DNA of 64,000 nt from Erigeron canadensis. Lineage: Eukaryota; Streptophyta; Magnoliopsida; Asterales; Asteraceae. Location: contig NC_057762.1 in the NCBI RefSeq assembly GCF_010389155.1, positions 32,548,055 through 32,612,054 of the forward strand. Direction: 5' to 3'. Below, piece after piece: positions 57,701 to 64,000 of this stretch. Position 1 is the stretch's first letter. The number at the start of each line of letters is the position of its first letter. The notes beneath the pieces were generated by a model that was not told the origin of the DNA, ran no database searches, and was given only the letters and a program-made list of their open reading frames with translations. The position numbers and the translations under genes were made by a program.

Positions 57701-60700
57701 ATTACAAAAAGAAGTCTTGGCAAAAGAAAAATAAAGTGGTTGTGGGTCAGGCCAACCCAGACCATACTAAAAACTACCTGTTTTGACCTGTTACCCAACT
57801 CATTCAACCCGCCCATCTTGCCATCTTTGATACTAAGAATAAAAGAAGACCTTGAATCACCTACTAGCAGCATGGCGAGACTTTCCACATTTGGTGGGAC
57901 CCGTATCAGCAGTCATACGAATACGATTTGTCAAATCACGACCAATTGGAATATCAACACGTCCCGCAACTGGTGATGGAACTCCACAAGTGAGACTCAC
58001 GTATATCCTCTGGATGGTGTGTTGCTTGAATTGTTGAGATAAATGGGCGTGTGAATGCTCATCCTGTGTTGTCCCATAAAATTAGAGAGAGAGAGAGACC
58101 AAAATGTATGCCTTCCATGCAAATTAAGCATCATTCTTATAAAATTAATGAGAAAAGCATTAAAATCTTCCCTAAATATATAACACTTGCTTCTTGTATC
58201 GTCTCACTAAAAGCTACATTTTAATTTTCTGGATATAATTCTATCCAGCCTTGTTCCAGACAACCGCTCAAGTTCAAGTAATTTACTTTTGTAACCACTA
58301 AGTCACTACTCACTAACAATATAGCTTCACAAATATTCTTTACAAGAGGTGTTTGGGATAGCAGCCAAACATACATAAAACTACGTTTCTTTCATATGTT
58401 AGATTTGTTCCTAGATGAACAGCGCAAATACAAAAATGAAAGGAAAAAAACATCAGGTATGTAAGCTTATGGCTTTTACTTATTAAGTATTGGATTGTCA
58501 TTAAGTACGAAAAAAATGCTTAAACTTATTGGCTTATTTCTTTGAGAAAAAACTCGAACGCTCACAAGGACAAGTTCACCCAAAGACTTCAGTCAAACTT
58601 TGGCTTACAACACATAAGCTTAAGCAATGAGCCCTTAAACTAAGCTGACCGAAACTCCCCATCATATGTGATACATTTATTGTTGACATCATCCACTTTC
58701 ATCTAGTTTCTGAATTTCACAGGAGTGGTTGCTTGTTTACAGAGAAAAATCAACTTTTACTGTTCAGAAAGTGAAGCACTCACTCATAAAATGAATGAAA
58801 TGGCAGAAATGATGTTAGTCAAGGAACTACCTTTGCAACAACAAGTAATCCACTGGTGCCTTTATCTAACCTATGCACTATCCCAGGACGAATTGATGCT
58901 TCATTAGTACCAAAACTGGGATCTGAGCAAGTCTGATCTGTAGAGATTTCGTCCAGCTCATTGTCAGACAAATCGTCAGGATTTAAGAGGGAATCTTGAA
59001 ACGAAGGGATCGGGAGACTGCAATGATGAAGAATGGCATTTACTAGTGTCCCAGTAGCATTTCCTGGTGCTGGATGAACAACCTGAACAAGAAATGTAAA
59101 TCATGATCGAGATTGTGATCAGTGATTGTACATATATAACTAAAGATGGCAATTTCGACCATCTGATTAAAAATGAGTCACTTCGAAATGTGTTTTAGCT
59201 TAAACGGGTCATAGTCAAATCAAAAAAATTAGATAAAAGGGCAACGGATCAAATAGGTTGAAAGTCGCTCAAAGTGGCAACTTCTATTATATGAATGCAA
59301 ATCCTAATTCGATAGTGAGTCTCAGATTGTTATTGCAAAAACAACCATATAAGTCCAGAAAAATAAGTTGAAAACATTAAAATACCCATCCACAAAAGCA
59401 ATGCATGTTAAAAAAAATGATGTGATTACCATGTGTGCAGGCTTGTTAACAACCAATATGTGTTCATCTTCATAAATAATATCTAAAGCTATATCCTCTC
59501 CTTCAGCTTTTAAGGGTTGCAACTCTGATATTGTGCATTCAACCTTATCGCCATGTCTTAACATGTGGGAGGCCTGGAGTAACATTGTACATTGAGATAT
59601 ATTAGATAACTAACATCTGAGTGTTTGACAGAAAGTGATTGTGGTTATCATTATTTTATCTATACAGAATAGAAAATGATCAGATTTGGAAAACCAAGAA
59701 TATTAAGACAGATGTAGATAACTAAACTACCCCTCACAGCCTAACTTTAAGCAGCTGTTATCTGAATCTAATTATGATAACTTAAACTGCAATTAACACT
59801 ATAGAAACACAGAACCAAGAAATCGGCTTCATGCTCTTTGAACAAAGATGTTAATCCATAGGAAACAAATAATATATTATATATCCTTTCATGATCCCTC
59901 CTACCATCCTCTCCTTGTAGCTACTGTTGTCACATTAAAAGGGTACAAAGATATTACATCTTAAAACTGGACAACATATCTGTTCTCGGAAAATCCTTAC
60001 ATCATTATTGAAATTAAAATACTCCTACAGGCTACAGTCCTATTAATATACTCTCTTTTTCTCCCTGCTCTCTCCCTCCAACGGCTCTTTTATCTCTCCA
60101 GATCCAAATCTAGATCTGAGATTGAGGCTGAGATAGAGATTGAGAGGTTGAGATTAAGAGTTTGAGATCGAGAGTCTCCCCTATTCGGTTTTGGCTTCGC
60201 CTGCCGTCGGATATTTTTGCAAGGGTTATAGCCCTGGGCCTGAGGTCCGGTCCCTTCCACTTCGGTAGATCTGGAAGTAGCCTCTCTACCATTGAGTAGG
60301 GATAAGGTTTGTCTACATCATACCTCCCCCATACCCCAGTTTATGCTGGGATTGGGTACCGTTGCTGTTGCTGCTGCTGTTGTCCTATTAATACATGTCC
60401 TCAAATTTCCTAACTAATATATCTACACTACTACATTTAGCATACAACCATTTCCAAGTTGGCCTATTGGTAAGGCATTCCAGAGGTCTCAAAAGAGACT
60501 TGGTTTCGAATCTCACTGGATCAAAATCTTAGCAAAAGCCCAGGAAACAGCCAAAGGAAAGCTAGAATTTTGAATAGCGACCCCTCTCCGATCTTATTAC
60601 ATAAAGCATTCATCTTTTTGAGGCACAATGATCTTTAAACTAAAGAGATTATATCTCAACTTATATATATTTATATAAACAAATACATATTCTAGCGCAG

Positions 60701-61150
60701 ATACAATGCTAGTCAATAAAACCACATGCCAAATTATTAAAAATACTAACTTACATAATCCATAAGAACAAAATGCACAAAAAGGGGTTATACTTATACC
60801 TTAACAACAACATGATGATTAACAGAAACAAGTCCTGACTTAATACTTGACTGAACTCTAGCTCTACTAATCCCACTTATCCTATTAGATATCCAGCTAT
60901 CCAACCTCATCTTTTTGCCTTCTTCAACGCTTTCTTCGAGCCGAACACCGGCGTAATTCGTTCGACTCTCTGTTTCGGCATCTGGGTAGTCAGTTAAACT
61001 GGAATGAGATGCAAAGGAAGGTTTTTGATGATGAAATATTGATGGGTTTTTGTTGAAAAATGATTTGAAAGAATTGGTTAGGGTTCTTGTTGTGGCAGGG
61101 GAAAATGGTGGTGCTGCTGGTGAGGTTATTAGTGTGTGGATTAGTGACAT
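54774..61150 (-). CDS. RluA-family RNA pseudouridine synthase, probably plastid, about 440 aa
   Basis: Converts uridine to pseudouridine in RNA (rRNA in characterised relatives). Exons in coding order: 61150-60800, 59573-59430, 59082-58831, 58063-57861, 56822-56744, 56346-56171, 56070-55968, then a tentative five-codon exon 54788-54774 (VKGS-stop) after a good acceptor. Without it, reading through the donor at 55967 adds an implausible aromatic-rich tail. Residues 1 to about 60 are Ser/Thr/Pro-rich and basic, like a plastid transit peptide. S4 RNA-binding domain about 80-130 ([20 protein letters not shown]). Catalytic motif [17 protein letters not shown] with Asp238. The conserved [17 protein letters not shown] spans exons 5-6, followed by [10 protein letters not shown]. 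An acidic insert (about 195-225) precedes the catalytic motif. Introns carry two SINE-like elements and a foldback MITE. Target RNA unknown. Confidence 0.92.
56428..56700. mobile_element. Foldback MULE-type MITE in pseudouridine synthase intron 5, 273 bp
   Basis: The ends GGGATTAGTACCC and TACTAATCCC are inverted, and most of the arms pair. The flanks carry the identical 9 bases TACAATTAA (56419-56427 and 56701-56709). The centre holds a perfect stem GTGGCAAC..GTTGCCAC (56554-56576). Same family as 12661-12951. Confidence 0.88.
57487..57830. mobile_element. Dispersed 'GGGTCAAA' repeat copy in pseudouridine synthase intron 4
   Basis: Begins TAGATGTGGTAATTTCTACCC and ends CCCGCCCATCTTGCCATC, with 'AAATGGGTTGAAAGCCACC' and 'TTTTGACCTGTTACCCAAC' inside. 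Same family as 18575-18914. Confidence 0.45.
60190..60386 (+). mobile_element. Au/TS-like SINE 3' part in pseudouridine synthase intron 1
   Basis: The word AGCCTCTCTACCATTGAG, then 'TAGGGATAAGGTTTGTCTAC', 'TACCTCCCCCATACCCC' and a (GTTGCTG)n tail match the 3' half of Au-type SINEs and the body of the SINE at 20553-20790. A clear tRNA-like head is not visible, so the 5' end may be truncated or lie further left. Confidence 0.6.
60446..60595 (+). mobile_element. tRNA-derived SINE-like element in pseudouridine synthase intron 1
   Basis: The A box TGGCCTATTGG and a B-box-like GGTTTCGAATC lie about 45 bases apart. The sequence does not fold as a full tRNA, lacking a matching acceptor stem. Ends are uncertain. 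Confidence 0.45.
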
Positions 61151-61639
61151 TTTTTGTTTTGGATGATGATGGGCTTTGGTTTGTTTGGTCCTAGTTCATG
61201 TAAAGTTTATTATGTCCTGTGATTGAAACATTTACTATGCCAATATTTTCTTTTTTCGTAATAAAACGAGATATATCACCTGACGTTGTCTTGAGAGATA
61301 TTACATTTGTGAACGATTTAATAGAAAAAATTATTTAAAACTATTAAACTAAATATTTTTCAGTACAAATAACAATATATGTCTAAAAGTAAGTATATTA
61401 ATACTGATAACACTTTTAGAGGAATAAGAAAATATGTTACGGACATAATACGTAACAATATCAGAAAAAGATATCGCAATGAAATATTTTTAATATTAGT
61501 TATGACATTCGATAACGATGAGATAATGCGTTACAAATAGGTATGCCTTCCTAGATCGGGTTAAAAACTACAAACTTTTTAAAGAAATAACATGTTTTAT
61601 TCAAATGATTTAAAATAAAACAAAAGTTGACATTTGTCA

Positions 61640-62060
61640 CTTAAAAAACGAACATTATAAGTTTTGTGTGAAAGTAAAAGTAGTTCGCATAAAAAGTTTA
61701 GTGTTTAAAGTGTAAGAACCTAAAATGTTGTTGTGAAAATAAATTAAAAAAATCAAAAAGTTTAAAAGTTTAGTGCTAAAACTACTAAAGTGAAAGGGGT
61801 TTAAATGTTGTATTGAAAATAAAAAGAATAAAAATGTCACTATTCTTTGCACTCGACAGTTAAAAAACAAACACTAATTTTTTTGTGTGAAAGTCGCATA
61901 AAAAAAAAACAAACACTAATTTTTTTGTGTGAAAGTCGCATAAAAGTTTAATGCTAAAAGTGTAATGGCTAAAATGTTGTGGTTAACATAAAAGAAAATC
62001 AAAAATTATAAAAGTTTAGTGCTAAAAGTGTAAAGGATTTAAATAGTGTGATGAAATGGT
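61640..62060 (+). repeat. A-rich degenerate tandem repeats
   Basis: Words such as 'AAAGTTTAGTGCTAAAAGTGTAA' recur four or more times with drift. A segment 'AAACAAACACTAATTTTTTTGTGTGAAAGTCGCATAAAA' occurs twice back to back (about 61865-61945). I associate this pattern with the body of composite-family Helitrons, which would fit the Helitron-like 3' end near 62482. Confidence 0.6.
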
Positions 62061-62088
62061 TAAAAAATATTACTTAATTTTATTAAAA

Positions 62089-63039
62089 GATACGTTTTAA
62101 AAACTAAAAGACTAAAAGGATCCTAAAAGTTTAAAAACAAAAAAAATATATAAAAAGAAAGTTTTAAAAATAAAAGTAAAAAAAAAAAGTATAAGTAAAT
62201 AAAAACTAACTAAGGTTGCTTTTGTCTTGTGTAGTGACATTCAGAAGTATTTTTACATTATATGGCTTAAAAAGAACTTTCTTTAATTAGCAAAATTTAT
62301 TGTCTTGTCTGATTGTTGTTTATAGTGACTCAGCGAGTGTTCGGAAGTTTAGTGGGTCAAACAGTATGATCCAAAAAGTGCAGCTTCCACTGGACCAACA
62401 GATCCAATACTGTAGTTTGCCACCGCCACTAGAACCACCCGTTGCCGCCACCGCCGCCGCATTGCGTGAGTACCCATCTCGTATATATATATATATATAT
62501 ATATGGGTACAATCAAATAAGAACAGTTTTAAAATAAGAACAGTGAGAACACCTTAAAAATATCATTTTGATGCATTAAAAGTCCATAAAACCAACATAG
62601 TGCAGAACTAATTATCTTTATTTAAGTGTTTAACAAGACATTGATCCGTCAAAATCAAAATAATCACGTTTTTTGTTAGATACATTTTAAAAACTAAAAG
62701 ACTAAAAGGATCCTAAAAGTTTAAAAACAAAAAAAAAATAAATAAAAAGAAAGTTTCAAAAATAAAAATACAAAAAAAAAGTATAAGCAAATAAAAACTA
62801 AACTATATAAGCAAATAAAAACTAAACTAAGGTTGCTTTTGTCTTGTGTAGTGACGTTTAGAAGTATTTTCACATTATATGGCTTAAAAAGAACTTTCTT
62901 TTTAATTAGCAAAATTTATTGTCTTGTATGATTGTTGTTTGTAGCGACTCAGCGAGTGTTCGGAAGTTTAGTGGGTCAAATAGTATGATCCAAAAAGTGC
63001 AGCTTCCACTAACCCAACAGATCCAATACTGTAGTTTGC
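62089..63039 (+). repeat. Direct duplication flanking mobile-element debris
   Basis: Copy 1 at 62089-62420 and copy 2 at 62679-63039 share near-identical sequence ('GATCCTAAAAGTTTAAAAAC', 'TTCGGAAGTTTAGTGGGTCAAA', 'CCAATACTGTAGTTTGC'). Copy 2 has a small extra internal duplication. The 258-bp middle holds a GC-rich Helitron-like 3' end, an (AT)n run and one arm of the hairpin MITE. The copies lack TG..CA ends, so they are not LTRs. Confidence 0.8.
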
Positions 63040-63085
63040 ACGAATTTTCATGCTTTTCTTTTTAATATATATATATTATAATAAA

Positions 63086-63152
63086 GGGAAAATATATTCT
63101 GTTAGGACAACAGCAACCAGGTAGATACGGTTAACAGCATGATAACTTTCCC
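63086..63152. mobile_element. Very short MITE-like element, 67 bp
   Basis: The ends GGGAAAATAT and ATAACTTTCCC are inverted over seven bases, with flanks TTATAATAAA and TTAAAATAAA (9 of 10 alike). It resembles the ends of 35650-35832 and 52771-52962 and may be an internally deleted relative. Confidence 0.45.
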
Positions 63153-64000
63153 TTAAAATAAAACAAAGGTTTTTAGGGAGAAAAAACATAATCACACAAA
63201 TATCAAAACAATAATATGCATGTAGTCACCTACAGGAAGAAGAAAAAAAACGAGTAGATAATCTCATGATTATTTTCAAAGATCAAACACTTACTAAAAG
63301 CAAAATCTATATGTTTTCCTATAATAACAAATAAAGTGGAGAAACATATGGCTAATCAAAAACGATATTTCAATGTTTATGTTGTAACGTACTTGAGTAT
63401 TTCAATGTCTCAATGGAATATACACTCAACCATTGTATATTTGTATGCGTGTTATACTCATTTGTGTGTCATTATCTCATATACAAACACATCTAACTTT
63501 TACATTTTTCCCGATTAGCTATTAGATAACTTAAACATTTTTTTATAGTGCTAGTAACCTTCAGCTGCAGTTTCTATAATCACTCATGCAATTCTTTTGT
63601 TCCATAATCCTTTATATTTGTCTTTTTGATCGGTTAACATATTTGTCAATTATTAAATTTGATAAATGAATTATATCATCAATTTATAGGCTTTAGTGTT
63701 AGAATCTTTGGTAATTTATTTACTTCAATTTCAAGTTGTTTAAAATCTCCCTCTAACGTTGAAAAACCAAATATATATCAATAATCTATAGATAAATCTC
63801 ACAATTTTGGTTCTAAATGTTTTTAAACGTATGTGAGGTTCTTACCATTTTTCTCAACATTCATTAAAGTCTCATCTTTATGCGTTGTGATGGAACAACT
63901 TGATCAGTTTTTCGCACAACTATTAATTCTTACATAGAAGACTTAAGTTTCTAACCAAAAACCACTTTTTAAGGGGAATAAAATACAATAAGTTATTGAC

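Larger units (their letters stand above)
61151..64000. other. Spacer upstream of the pseudouridine synthase gene
   Basis: No gene recognised. After the short promoter region comes A-rich degenerate repeat sequence (61640-62060), a direct duplication of about 0.33-0.36 kb (62089-62420 and 62679-63039) with a Helitron-like 3' end and a MITE arm between the copies, a 67-bp MITE-like element (63086-63152), and AT-rich sequence to the end. Confidence 0.6.

Noticed and set aside
60446..60540. tRNA gene
   Set aside because: A and B boxes are present but no cloverleaf or acceptor stem can be drawn; read as a SINE head. The same holds for 6718 and 20560.
61640..62060. CRISPR-like or satellite array
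   Set aside because: Repeats are degenerate, A-rich and irregularly spaced, in a eukaryotic context.
62089..63039. LTR retrotransposon reading of the direct repeats
   Set aside because: No TG..CA ends, no primer-binding site or polypurine tract, and only 258 bp between the copies.
1..64000. A previously undescribed biological system
   Set aside because: All well-supported genes belong to known plant families and nothing in their order suggests a joint pathway; the novelty is in repeats, duplication and splicing details.

Overview
This window looks like nuclear DNA of a flowering plant. It is AT-rich, the genes are spread over many short exons with GT-AG introns, the proteins are plant-typical (two plastocyanin precursors, a PLD-delta type phospholipase D, an ACT-domain STY-type kinase), and introns and spacers are full of small non-autonomous transposable elements. 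A dispersed 'GGGTCAAA ... TTGCCACCTCT' repeat and GC-rich 'GTACCCGCG..ATGCGGCGG' ends make me favour a composite (Asteraceae). That family assignment rests on recollection of such repeats, not on a search.

Layout. 1-2143: spacer with transposon debris. 2144-12416 (+): a 14-exon major facilitator transporter whose introns carry a hAT-type MITE, Helitron-like ends and a 177-bp tandem duplication. 12417-16253: mobile-element-rich spacer. 16254-19436 (+): plastid DNL-type zinc-finger protein, 4 exons. 20390-25710: a tandem segmental duplication. Each unit holds an intronless plastocyanin gene (21016-21516 and 23458-23958, both +) followed by the 3' end of a phospholipase D gene on the other strand. 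Only the right unit connects to an intact PLD gene (24932-30665, -, 10 exons); the left PLD fragment is a pseudogene. 30666-36691: spacer with two related SINE-like copies and a MITE. 36692-43482 (+): ACT-domain Ser/Thr/Tyr kinase, 16 exons. 47142-50067 (-): membrane-anchored sulfotransferase-like protein, 6 exons. 50068-54773: spacer with nested MITE/Helitron structures. 54774-61150 (-): plastid-type RluA-family pseudouridine synthase, 7 well-supported exons plus a tentative 5-codon last exon. 61151-64000: A-rich repeats and a direct duplication.

Function. There is no operon-like logic. Four genes encode likely plastid proteins (DNL zinc finger, two plastocyanins, pseudouridine synthase), but nothing in the sequence ties them together beyond that. 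Gene models were built by hand from splice sites and frame continuity: all internal junctions keep frame, and total lengths (453, 210, 166, 166, 842, 576, 345 and about 440 aa) fit the families as I know them.

I found no new defence, toxin or biosynthetic system. The most notable observations are: a 34-bp perfect palindrome in the plastocyanin targeting-peptide code that is kept by paired changes in the paralogue; the PETE-PLD segmental duplication with a SINE inserted in only one of the two promoters; a family of foldback MITEs with exact 9-10 bp target duplications; a GC-AG intron in the PLD gene; and an 84-nt stop-free, in-frame intron in the kinase gene.
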